DNA of 64,000 nt from Tranquillimonas alkanivorans (GTDB taxonomy: Bacteria; Pseudomonadota; Alphaproteobacteria; Rhodobacterales; Rhodobacteraceae), in NCBI RefSeq assembly GCF_900115595.1, contig NZ_FOXA01000010.1, positions 1 to 64,000 on the forward strand, in the 5' to 3' direction. The position numbers were made by a program, and so were the translations under genes. The notes under the pieces are model-generated. The model saw only the letters and a list, made by a program, of their open reading frames with translations. It searched no databases and was not told the origin of the DNA. Numbering within the stretch: the stretch's first letter is position 1; each line of letters begins with the position of its first letter. This document shows positions 55,621-63,466 of this stretch, piece after piece.

Positions 55621-56721
55621 TCAGCGCAGCCGGCCTTGACCGTTGCTCTGCTCAAGCAGGGACGACAGCACGAGATCCTGCGCCGCGCCCGGCTGCACCT
55701 GCCGCGCGACCTGCGGGGCGCGCTCACTGATCACATCGTGACGTGCCACCCACTCGCCGCCCGCCAGCCCAAGCGCCGCCAGCGCGACCGCGGCAAGTCG
55801 GAACGGCGTGACGATCTTGCGCCGGCGCTGCGAACGCAGGACGGTCCGCGCCTCGGGCTCCGACGTCTCGACTGCGCGCGTGGGCGTGACGAAGACGGCC
55901 TGCGGCGTCACGGTGACATTGGCCGCGCGCGGCCTGCGGGCGAACTGCATGATCAGCGCCTGCGGAAACAGCTCGGCCGGCACGTCCAGCACAGCCGGGC
56001 CGCCCGCCTGCCACGCCGCGCCCAGCGCGTCGCGCGGCAGCACGAAGCGGGCGAAATCCTCGCGGAAGGCGACGTCGTGCACGAGCGTCGGCACCCTGTC
56101 CTCGTCCGCCAGCGCGGGCTCAAGCGTCACGCGCACACGTCCACCGTGTAGCGACAGCCGTCCCGGGACGAAGTCGCATTCCGGCCGTGTGTCCCTGTCC
56201 GCGCGCACGTAGCCCGGCGGCAAATGGCCCAGCCCGCCGGAGCCGGCTGCCGCCGGACCGCCCCCCGTGGATACGCCCGAGATCGACGGCGCCTCCCACT
56301 CCGCGCCCTCGCGCCGGTCGGCCAGCCGCGTCAGGTCCGTCGGATCGAGCCCCTCCTCGCGGGCGAAGTTGAAGTTGATGGCGTAGTCCGAGGCGATCTC
56401 GCTCAACCGATCGGTCTCGGCCACCAACGTCAGAAGCTGCCGTTCTTCCGAGAACAGGATGCGGCGCGTCGGATATCCCTCAACCTCGGGCGCGACCGCA
56501 AAGGCGCCGAGCGGCCGCTGAAGAACCTCGCCTACCCGCTCAAGGATGCGATCGCTTTCGTCCTCGTGGAACACGACCAGTTCGCAGGTGCCGGAATCGT
56601 CCAGGCACAGCGCGAGGCTCATCCGCGCCGGCCAGTCGCGCAGGACGTCGCGAAGCTCATGCTCCTCCAGGAAGTAGGCGAAGCAGTCTGTCGCCGACAT
56701 CGCACAATGCGCCTTGTTCAT
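55621..56721 (-). CDS. Unknown membrane-anchored protein next to motA
   Basis: A 366-residue protein. The first 150 residues look like a soluble alpha/beta domain with SLALCLDDSGTCELVVFHED and LVAETDRLSEIASDYAINFNF. The middle repeats the beta-rich theme (LVHDVAFREDFARFVLPRDAL). Near the C-terminus one hydrophobic segment (FRLAAVALAALGLAGGEWVA, about 315-334) would anchor it in the inner membrane. No family recognised. The second Met (56700) may be the true start. It is divergent from motA across 84 bases and upstream of the MucR pair. Confidence 0.6.
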   Translation of the reverse strand: MNKAHCAMSATDCFAYFLEEHELRDVLRDWPARMSLALCLDDSGTCELVVFHEDESDRILERVGEVLQRPLGAFAVAPEVEGYPTRRILFSEERQLLTLVAETDRLSEIASDYAINFNFAREEGLDPTDLTRLADRREGAEWEAPSISGVSTGGGPAAAGSGGLGHLPPGYVRADRDTRPECDFVPGRLSLHGGRVRVTLEPALADEDRVPTLVHDVAFREDFARFVLPRDALGAAWQAGGPAVLDVPAELFPQALIMQFARRPRAANVTVTPQAVFVTPTRAVETSEPEARTVLRSQRRRKIVTPFRLAAVALAALGLAGGEWVARHDVISERAPQVARQVQPGAAQDLVLSSLLEQSNGQGRLR

Positions 56722-56805
56722 GAACTATGGTCGCCGTCACTCTTGTTTGTGCTTGATCAATTGTCAATTATGCATGCCGAAACGCCCGGCATTCCGGATA
56801 TATTT

Positions 56806-57672
56806 ATGACACTGATCCTCGGCATCGTACTCGTCTTCGGCCTGGTCTTCGGCGGCTTCATCCTGTCGGGCGGGAAGATGGATATCGTCCTGCACGCGCT
56901 TCCCTTCGAAGGGATGATGATCGGCGGCGGCGCCATCGGCGCTTTCGTGATCGCCAACTCCTTCTCGGTCCTGAAAAGCTCGGGGAAGGGCATCGGGAAG
57001 GTGATGAAGGGGCCCAGGTGGAAGGCGCAGGACTACTCGGACCTGCTGAACCTGATGTACGAGCTCACGCGGCTCTACAAGCAAAAGGGCATCCTGGCGC
57101 TCGACGAGCATATCGAGAAGCCGTCCGAAAGCGATATCTTTAAACGCTATCCCCGCATCGTCGCCGATCACTTCGCCACCGAGCTGATCACCGACAGCTT
57201 CCGGATGCTGTCGATGAGCTTCGACGACAAGTACGCCACCGAGGACGTGATCAACCGCAAGATCAAGAAGCACCACCACGAGGCAGTGGCCTCGGCCGGC
57301 GCGATCCAGACGATGGCGGACGGCCTGCCGGCCATCGGCATCGTCGCGGCGGTGCTGGGGGTCATCAAGACCATGTCCTCGATTGACCAGCCGCCCGAGG
57401 TGTTGGGCGGCATGATCGGCGGCGCGCTGGTGGGCACCTTCCTGGGCGTGTTCCTGGCCTATTGCATCGTCCAGCCCATCGCGGGCCGGCTGAAGCAGAT
57501 CGAGGACGAGGACGGCGCGTTCTACCTCATCATCCGCGACGTCTTCGTGGCGATGGTTGCCAACCACCCGCCGAACATCTGCATCGAGATCGGGCGCGGC
57601 AACATCCCGACCGACAAGCAGCCCGACTTCTACCAGGTCGAGGCCGCCCAGCGCGAACTGGCGGCGGCATGA
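56806..57672 (+). CDS. motA: Stator protein MotA
   Basis: The 288-residue protein begins MTLILGIVLVFGLVFGGFIL, with four membrane segments in all and MotA motifs such as DGLPAIGIVAAVLGVIKTM and NHPPNICIEIGRG. MotA and MotB form the proton-driven stator. ATG at 56806 matches the family's start best; one at 56770 adds 12 residues. It starts the unit motA-(78 aa)-fliJ; each downstream gene overlaps the previous one by four bases. Confidence 0.95.
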   Translation: MTLILGIVLVFGLVFGGFILSGGKMDIVLHALPFEGMMIGGGAIGAFVIANSFSVLKSSGKGIGKVMKGPRWKAQDYSDLLNLMYELTRLYKQKGILALDEHIEKPSESDIFKRYPRIVADHFATELITDSFRMLSMSFDDKYATEDVINRKIKKHHHEAVASAGAIQTMADGLPAIGIVAAVLGVIKTMSSIDQPPEVLGGMIGGALVGTFLGVFLAYCIVQPIAGRLKQIEDEDGAFYLIIRDVFVAMVANHPPNICIEIGRGNIPTDKQPDFYQVEAAQRELAAA

Positions 57673-57905
57673 TCCGACCCGCGGCCACGGCGCTCGTCCT
57701 GCTGCTGTGCATGGCGCTGCCCGTGGTCGCGGCGACGCCTGCGCCTGACCCCGAGGCGAAAGAAGAGGACGGTGGCACGATCCGTGTCACGCCCCCGCCC
57801 CTTCGCAACCCGCTGCCCGAGGATATTCTGAAACGGATGCGTGCGGCACTGGTGAAGCTGGAAAACGCCGCCGACGAGGAACAGGCGCTTGAGGCGGCGG
57901 AGTGA
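57669..57905 (+). CDS. Small secreted protein between motA and fliJ
   Basis: A 78-residue protein with a clear signal peptide (about 1-22: ATALVLLLCMALPVVAA) and a short acidic mature part with NPLPEDILKRMRAALVKLENA. It starts inside the motA stop (ATGA) and ends inside the GTG of fliJ. No family is known. Coupling to motA suggests a periplasmic stator accessory. Confidence 0.65.
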   Translation: MIRPAATALVLLLCMALPVVAATPAPDPEAKEEDGGTIRVTPPPLRNPLPEDILKRMRAALVKLENAADEEQALEAAE

Positions 57906-58321
57906 GCGAGTCGCGCCGCATCCGGGCGCTGGATGTGCTTGAACGGCTCAGGCGGCACGAGATGGAGGTCGAGGCCCGCGAACTGGGTCTGCTGCGCGGC
58001 CGCATCGCCGAGCAAGCGCGCCACCGCGACACGCTGAAGGCACGGCTGGTGGACGAAACCCACGGACTGACGCTGGAGGGCGCGCCGTACCTCGCCGACT
58101 TCCTGCGCTCCATGCGGGCCGAGATCGCGGCGGCCGAGCAGGAGATCGCGAAGCTCGAGCAAGAGGCAGAGCGGTACGAGGATGCAGTGCGCGAACGCTA
58201 TGCCGAGCTGCACAGCGTGAGCGCGGTGCTGTCGTCCACCCGCGCGCGGGCGGCCCGCGACCGGGACCGGCGCGAGGCGCAGCGGATGGAGGAACAGGTG
58301 CTGCTGCGCTGGGACCGCTAG
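57902..58321 (+). CDS. fliJ: FliJ-like export chaperone
   Basis: The 139-residue protein is one long antiparallel coiled coil (LDVLERLRRHEMEVEARELG; RSMRAEIAAAEQEIAKLEQE), as in FliJ, the central stalk of the FliI ATPase. GTG at 57902 overlaps the previous stop. It ends with four bases of overlap with the convergent TadE-like gene, closing the flagellar cluster. Sequence identity of FliJ proteins is low, so assignment rests on shape and position. Confidence 0.75.
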   Translation: MSESRRIRALDVLERLRRHEMEVEARELGLLRGRIAEQARHRDTLKARLVDETHGLTLEGAPYLADFLRSMRAEIAAAEQEIAKLEQEAERYEDAVRERYAELHSVSAVLSSTRARAARDRDRREAQRMEEQVLLRWDR

Positions 58322-58899
58322 GAGCCCACGCAGTTTTCCCAGCACGGCGCGCGGGCAAAGCGCGGGCGCGTGTTCATCAGGTTGTCGAAGGTCAGCGCCG
58401 CCAATCCGAATGCGAAGGCCGGTTCGTAATCGACCTCGGTTTCGACCAGGATCAGGTCTTCGCCTTGAACCAGGGTGGGAATACGGACGCTGTAGGGCGG
58501 CTGGTCAAGATCGCCGTCGGTCAGAGTCGGAGTACTCCCCGTGCTGTGCGACCAGCGGACGCGCAGATCGCGCCTTTCGTCCGTTTCGCAGTCTGCGTCG
58601 CAGGACACGACGGTGACCCGAAGCCGGGTGTTCGCGTTTGAGCCGTTGAGGAAGTTCAGAACGCCGTGCACACCATCGAGGTAGTCCTGGTCGATCACGT
58701 TCGTCTCGCGGGACAGCATGTCCGCCACGGTATAGGCGGCCTTCGTGGCGACGCTGCGCATGCGGAACGCGTCCATGTAGACGTAGAGCGCGCCGACCGC
58801 CCAAAGCAGCAACGGCAGCATCAGGACGAACTCGACCGTCTGGCTGCCTTCTTCACGCTTCGTGAAGCGGCGTATGACCTGCAGCGCACGGCGCATCAT
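58318..58899 (-). CDS. TadE-like pilus-associated protein (first)
   Basis: A 193-residue protein with an Arg-rich start, a TadE-like hydrophobic segment (EEGSQTVEFVLMLPLLLWAV, about 16-35) with the conserved Glu of pseudopilin-like signals, and an extracytoplasmic domain with three or four cysteines (VVSCDADCETDE; APCWENC). TadE-type minor pseudopilins work in Tad pilus or cell-surface assembly. ATG at 58899 overlaps the stop of the next TadE-like gene (ATGA). Confidence 0.78.
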   Translation of the reverse strand: MMRRALQVIRRFTKREEGSQTVEFVLMLPLLLWAVGALYVYMDAFRMRSVATKAAYTVADMLSRETNVIDQDYLDGVHGVLNFLNGSNANTRLRVTVVSCDADCETDERRDLRVRWSHSTGSTPTLTDGDLDQPPYSVRIPTLVQGEDLILVETEVDYEPAFAFGLAALTFDNLMNTRPRFARAPCWENCVGS

Positions 58900-59411
58900 T
58901 GCGGCTCCGTCACGAAGGCGGCGTTGGCCTGGATGCCGTATTCGCCCTGCCCGTTCTTGGGCAGGCGATAGGCCAGGCCCGTCGTCGGGAAGATCGGGTC
59001 GAACAGCGCGCAGATGCGGATGAGCATGAGTTCGTTCTCCTGCCCCGGCACGAAGACGTTGGCGGGCTTCACTTCGGCGCTGCGATCGACGCATTTGGCG
59101 TCGCCCGCGATATTCGCCCAGTCGGAGGCCGGCACCGGCTGCATCTCGATGCGCAGCGACGACTGGCACTCAGGGATGATCAGGGCGCGGTCGCAGATGC
59201 GGTCGCGGATGCTTTCGTAGGACGGAGCGTTGCCGGTGCTCAGCCGCAGGTCCCGCACGGTGAGGTCGGTGGCACGTTGAAGCATCACGTCGCGCACGCC
59301 CAGCAGCCCCAGCTCGAAGGCCAGCATGAACAGCGCCATGAGGACGGGGAACAGGATGACAAACTCGACCGTCGAGGAGCCGCTGGTCTCGGTGAGGAAA
59401 CGGCGCGTCAT
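58896..59411 (-). CDS. TadE-like pilus-associated protein (second)
   Basis: A 171-residue protein with MTRRFLTETSGSSTVEFVILF at the start, where SGSSTVEFVILFPVLMALFML is the TadE membrane segment; the mature part contains four cysteines (IRDRICDRALIIPECQ). It overlaps the TadG-like gene by four bases and the first TadE-like gene by four bases, so the three form one unit. No other tad genes (cpa, rcp) are in the window. Confidence 0.78.
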   Translation of the reverse strand: MTRRFLTETSGSSTVEFVILFPVLMALFMLAFELGLLGVRDVMLQRATDLTVRDLRLSTGNAPSYESIRDRICDRALIIPECQSSLRIEMQPVPASDWANIAGDAKCVDRSAEVKPANVFVPGQENELMLIRICALFDPIFPTTGLAYRLPKNGQGEYGIQANAAFVTEPQ

Positions 59412-61123
59412 TGGGTCAACCGCAACTGGTTGATCCGCGCGGCGATGGCCGAGAACGCGTCGGCGATGTCCAGCCCGTCAACGTCGAAGAAGTGCGACGC
59501 GCTGCTCGCGCACCTCTGCATCTCGTCCTCGCCCGCCGCCGACGTCTCGTAGGCGATGGTGAAGACGGTCACGCCGTGCGCCTTGCTCAGATCGCATGCC
59601 TCAAAGAAGCTGGCCACGTTCTCGTCCGCCTCGCTGATCCGGTCGCGCTTGTGTCCGGGCTGCGCGGCCAGCTCCCTGGTCCAGTTGATCTGGGCCCAAG
59701 GGTCGGTCGGGCGGTACTGTTCGGTGATCTCGCCGTCGGTCATCAGGACGATGTACTTCGCCGTCTCCTCGTCTTCCCAAGCGTGCGGTCGGTCGCTGAA
59801 GACCTGCGGCACCAGCCCGTTCTCGGCCAGATGCTCGAAGGCGCCGCGCGTCTCGGGATCGAGCAGCGCCAGCGCGTACTTCATGGCGTAATGTGTGCCG
59901 GTGCCGTCGTGCATTCGAATCCCGTCGATGAAGTCGTGCAACTCCGCCTCGTCCTGCCGGGCGTACTGGATTGCGGTGTCGTCTTCGGGGCACCAGCCCC
60001 AGTCCATGACGGACGCCGCAATGTCCCAGTACATGAAGTGCGGCACCTGATCGTAGCTGCCGTCGTTCGGCATGCCGGGGTAGTCGAAGTCGCCCTCGCC
60101 CAGCTCAATGCACGAGCTGTCGATGATCAGCTCTTCTCCGCCCTCGTCGGCGTCGAACTTCACATAGGAAAGCTCCGCCCTTTGATAGTAGGGCAGCCTG
60201 CCATTGTTGTCCGTGGGCGTCGTGTACGCAGGCGTGTCCGCGACGTGGTAGTATCGTGTCGTCTGATTTCCGCCCTTGATCGAGGCGCCTATCACCTCCG
60301 CGTCCGCAAAGCGCCTGTCCTGCTGCCCGATGTACTCGACCATCGAGCCGAAGAAGTCGTCCAGATCGTTGCTCACATGCTGCGCCGTGCCGCCGTCAGG
60401 AAACCCGTCGATCTTGGCCGCGGCATCAATGCGGCCGTCGCCACTCTCGTCGAAGTATACGATCACATTCGAGATGTCCTGGCCCCACTCGGGGAAGTAA
60501 TCCGTCTTGATCTTCGGCCGCTCGCCACCGAGGTAGTCGAACATCAGCGGCCCCGGATTGGTTTGGCCGGCATACGGGATGACGTTGATTGAAACCCGGT
60601 CATCCACCGACTGGTCCAGCACGGACGACACGAAGTTCTTAGCCGCGTCCTTCATATAGTCGATGCGGCCGTTCCACCGCATCGAGCCCGAGATATCCAG
60701 AACAAGCGAAATCTCGACATGCGGCACCTCTTCGCGCGCCTGGCCGCCCGCCGAAACCGCGAGCGTATCCATCCCGATCATGTGCAGGAAGAAGGTCGGC
60801 GTCTCAGTCAGGACGCGCGCGCTGACCGTCCGACCGGCAAGATGCTCATTCACCTCGACCGCAACGTTATCCTCCGCGAACCCCTCCCGCGCGAGAAAGT
60901 CAAAGACGACCTCCTCGGCCGGACGCACCTGGTCGAGGTCCGCGGCGGCAAGCAGCGCCCGGTCGAGCGTGGCCTGCATATGCACCCGCCGGTCCTCGAG
61001 CCGCATGAAGTCCACCGTCATGCCGCCCGCGAGGATCATCATCACGAAGATGAAGAGGCAGAAGATCATGGTCGCGCCGGACTCGTCGCGCCCGAAGCGC
61101 CGCAGGCGGCGTTTCGTCCCCAT
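59408..61123 (-). CDS. TadG-like von Willebrand factor A protein
   Basis: About 571 residues with an N-terminal TadG segment (DESGATMIFCLFIFVMMILA, then GGMTVDFMRLE) and a vWA domain with the metal site DISGSM and MTDGEIT. A long insertion (about 185-380) separates the vWA halves and holds YFDESGDGRIDAA, an EF-hand-like calcium loop. Several Trp/Cys-rich parts follow. Start choice: ATG at 61123 (MGTKRRLRRF) gives a normal family N-terminus; ATG at 61192 and TTG at 61219 are in-frame alternatives. It likely sits on the inner-membrane outer face and works with the two TadE-like proteins. Confidence 0.8.
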   Translation of the reverse strand: MGTKRRLRRFGRDESGATMIFCLFIFVMMILAGGMTVDFMRLEDRRVHMQATLDRALLAAADLDQVRPAEEVVFDFLAREGFAEDNVAVEVNEHLAGRTVSARVLTETPTFFLHMIGMDTLAVSAGGQAREEVPHVEISLVLDISGSMRWNGRIDYMKDAAKNFVSSVLDQSVDDRVSINVIPYAGQTNPGPLMFDYLGGERPKIKTDYFPEWGQDISNVIVYFDESGDGRIDAAAKIDGFPDGGTAQHVSNDLDDFFGSMVEYIGQQDRRFADAEVIGASIKGGNQTTRYYHVADTPAYTTPTDNNGRLPYYQRAELSYVKFDADEGGEELIIDSSCIELGEGDFDYPGMPNDGSYDQVPHFMYWDIAASVMDWGWCPEDDTAIQYARQDEAELHDFIDGIRMHDGTGTHYAMKYALALLDPETRGAFEHLAENGLVPQVFSDRPHAWEDEETAKYIVLMTDGEITEQYRPTDPWAQINWTRELAAQPGHKRDRISEADENVASFFEACDLSKAHGVTVFTIAYETSAAGEDEMQRCASSASHFFDVDGLDIADAFSAIAARINQLRLTQ

Positions 61124-61264
61124 TCTAGTATCGTGCTTCGCCAAATCTCTCTCCGGCACTCGCGACTCGTCGTCCCGCCAGTCTTTGACCATGGAAATGG
61201 TCCGACTTTCAGGCGGCAATTTGCTTCATCCGCGGCACCTTTCGCCGCGCTTTCGCCGCGTTTC

Positions 61265-62170
61265 TCAGGGGCCGTCGCCGCGCCCGTGGGCGGCAAGGTC
61301 GTCGACCAGAAGGTCGAGGAAGGCGCGCAGACGAGCGGTGACCGACTGCGGCGAGGGGTAGACGAACACAATCTGCCGGCTCATCCCTACCCAGTCCCGA
61401 AGCAGCCGGACCAAGCGCCCGGCCGCGATCTCTTCTCGGGCGACGAACTCGGGCAGCATGGTGACGCCGCCGCCCGCCACCGCGGCGTCGCGGCAACTGA
61501 GGGACGAACCGAAGGTCATGGCGCCGGTCACCGCGACCTCGCGCGTCTCACCTGCGCGCGAAAAGGTCCACCTGTTGCGGCGCGGGCCCAGCGTGATCGC
61601 CTCGACCGCACTCAGATCCTCGGGCTCCCGCACCGTCGACACGCCCTCCAGGCCCGGCGCGGCCACGGGAACGAACTGGCCCGTGACCAGCGTGCGCACC
61701 ACGAGATCGCTGTCGGAGAGGGGACCGTAGGTGATCGCGCCGTCGAACCCCTCTTCAAGCAGGTCGGGCAGGCGATCCAAGTACACGAACTCGAGCGTGA
61801 GGTCGGGATAGAGCGCGCGGCACCTCGGGCCGACACGGCCCATGAAGTGCACGCCGAAGAAGCTGGGCACCGCAATGCGCAGATGCCCCGCCGGCTCTGT
61901 GTTCGACAGACCGATGTCGCGGCGGATGTCCTCGGCCTCGTGCAGCAGCCGGTCGGCGCGCTGCGCCAGCAGGTCGCCCTCGGGCGTCACGCGCATCTGG
62001 CGCGTCGTCCGCTCGATCAGCCGCACCTCCAGCGTCCGCTCAAGATCGCGCACCCGCTTCGAGACCGTCGATTTGGGAAGCCGCATGGCCCGCGCCGCCC
62101 CCGCGAAACTGCCGGTGCGAACGACGCTGCGGAACACCCGGAGCGCGGCAAGGTACATCTCATTGTCCAT
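61265..62170 (-). CDS. LysR-family transcriptional regulator
   Basis: A 301-residue regulator with the winged HTH at the N-terminus (GSFAGAARAMRLPKSTVSKRV, residues about 20-40) and a LysR effector domain. It is divergent from an MFS transporter gene, the common arrangement for a LysR regulator of efflux. ATG at 62170 is family-consistent. The effector is unknown. Confidence 0.92.
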   Translation of the reverse strand: MDNEMYLAALRVFRSVVRTGSFAGAARAMRLPKSTVSKRVRDLERTLEVRLIERTTRQMRVTPEGDLLAQRADRLLHEAEDIRRDIGLSNTEPAGHLRIAVPSFFGVHFMGRVGPRCRALYPDLTLEFVYLDRLPDLLEEGFDGAITYGPLSDSDLVVRTLVTGQFVPVAAPGLEGVSTVREPEDLSAVEAITLGPRRNRWTFSRAGETREVAVTGAMTFGSSLSCRDAAVAGGGVTMLPEFVAREEIAAGRLVRLLRDWVGMSRQIVFVYPSPQSVTARLRAFLDLLVDDLAAHGRGDGP

Positions 62171-62175
62171 GATCC

Positions 62176-62190
62176 TGCACGATCCATGCA
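62176..62190. promoter_or_regulatory. Candidate LysR operator
   Basis: TGCA-N7-TGCA (62176-62179 and 62187-62190) lies six bases before the LysR start in the 96-base divergent gap. It is an imperfect dyad of the T-N11-A class bound by LysR proteins. Assignment is based on position and symmetry only. Confidence 0.25.
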
Positions 62191-62266
62191 AGTTGCGCGG
62201 CCTTGTCCACGACCTTGTGCGAAACCATAACCAGCAGCAAGACCCTCCCACCACTGGATACCGTTC

Positions 62267-63466
62267 ATGCAGCCGGACAGAGCTCCCTCCGCCTATGTCA
62301 CCGTCGCCGTGCTCGCCGCGTCGAGCCTGACGGTGATGGCAAACGCCACCATCTCCCCCGGCCTGCCGGGGCTCGAGGCGCACTTCGCCGAGGTGCCCGG
62401 CATCCGCACGCTCGCCGGGCTGGTTGTCACCCTGCCCTCGCTCTTCGTGATCCTGGCGGCCTCGCTGGTCGGGTGGCTCGCCGACCGGCTAAACCGCCGC
62501 CGCATGCTGGCGGTGTCGATGGTCGTCTATGCGCTCGGCGGCGTGTCCGGTCTGTTCCTGTCGTCGATCGAAGGGATCCTCGTGGGCCGCGCGGTTCTGG
62601 GGCTCGGGGTGGCCGGCACAATGACGCTGGCCATCACGCTGGCGGGCGACCTGTGGCAGGGCCCGGCACGTCAGCGCTTCATCGGACTGCAATCAAGCGC
62701 CATGGCGGCGGGCGGTGTCGTGTTCATCACGCTCGGCGGCGTTCTTGCCGGGCTCGGGTGGCGGATGCCCTTCCTCGTCTACCTCGCCGCGATCCCGATC
62801 GCCGTCATGGTGCAGCATGCGCTGAGGTCGGTCGATACGCGCCCCGGCAACGCGAACGCGGCCGGAGACGCTCCTGCGCCGCACCAGCCCTTCCCGTGGC
62901 GGGCGGTGGCGCCGGCCTATGCCGCCGCCTTCTTTTTCATGGTGTCGTTCTACCTGATCCCGACCCGCCTGCCATTCCTGCTGGCCGACATGGGGATCGG
63001 CTCCCCGAACGCCGCCGCCGCCGCGATGGCGAGCGCGACGCTCGTCTCGATTCCCGGCGCGATGCTCTATGGCAGGCTCCGTCGTGTGCTGTCGGGCGCG
63101 CAGGTCTTCGCGCTTGGTTTCGGACTGATGGGCACCGGGCTGGCTGTCGTGTCCCTTGCGAGCGGGCTGGCGGGCGTGCTGCCCGGAACGATGATCGCCG
63201 GGGCGGGAATGGGCGCGATGATGCCGAACTTCAGCACCTACATGATGAGCCGCGTTCCCGCCGCCCACCGCGGACGCGCCTCGGGCATGCTGACGACCTC
63301 GATCTTCTCGGGGCAGTTCGTCTCGCCCTTCCTCTCCGCCCCGCTCGCCGCATGGCTGGGGCTGTCGGGCGGCTTCCTCGCCTTCGGCGCAGCGCTTGTC
63401 ACCATCGCCGCGGGCATCGCGCTGGCCTCGCCGCGCGGCCCGTCGCCCCACACGGTCGAGAGCTGA
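62267..63466 (+). CDS. MFS transporter (probable efflux)
   Basis: A 399-residue protein with about 12 membrane segments and the MFS loop motif GWLADRLNRRRML between segments 2 and 3. Its organisation (14 residues before segment 1, EH-type ISPGLPGLEAHFAEV loop) is that of the drug efflux branch. Next to LysR, the pair may expel a toxic compound sensed by the regulator. Substrate unknown. It is convergent with the methyltransferase gene with no gap. Confidence 0.88.
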   Translation: MQPDRAPSAYVTVAVLAASSLTVMANATISPGLPGLEAHFAEVPGIRTLAGLVVTLPSLFVILAASLVGWLADRLNRRRMLAVSMVVYALGGVSGLFLSSIEGILVGRAVLGLGVAGTMTLAITLAGDLWQGPARQRFIGLQSSAMAAGGVVFITLGGVLAGLGWRMPFLVYLAAIPIAVMVQHALRSVDTRPGNANAAGDAPAPHQPFPWRAVAPAYAAAFFFMVSFYLIPTRLPFLLADMGIGSPNAAAAAMASATLVSIPGAMLYGRLRRVLSGAQVFALGFGLMGTGLAVVSLASGLAGVLPGTMIAGAGMGAMMPNFSTYMMSRVPAAHRGRASGMLTTSIFSGQFVSPFLSAPLAAWLGLSGGFLAFGAALVTIAAGIALASPRGPSPHTVES

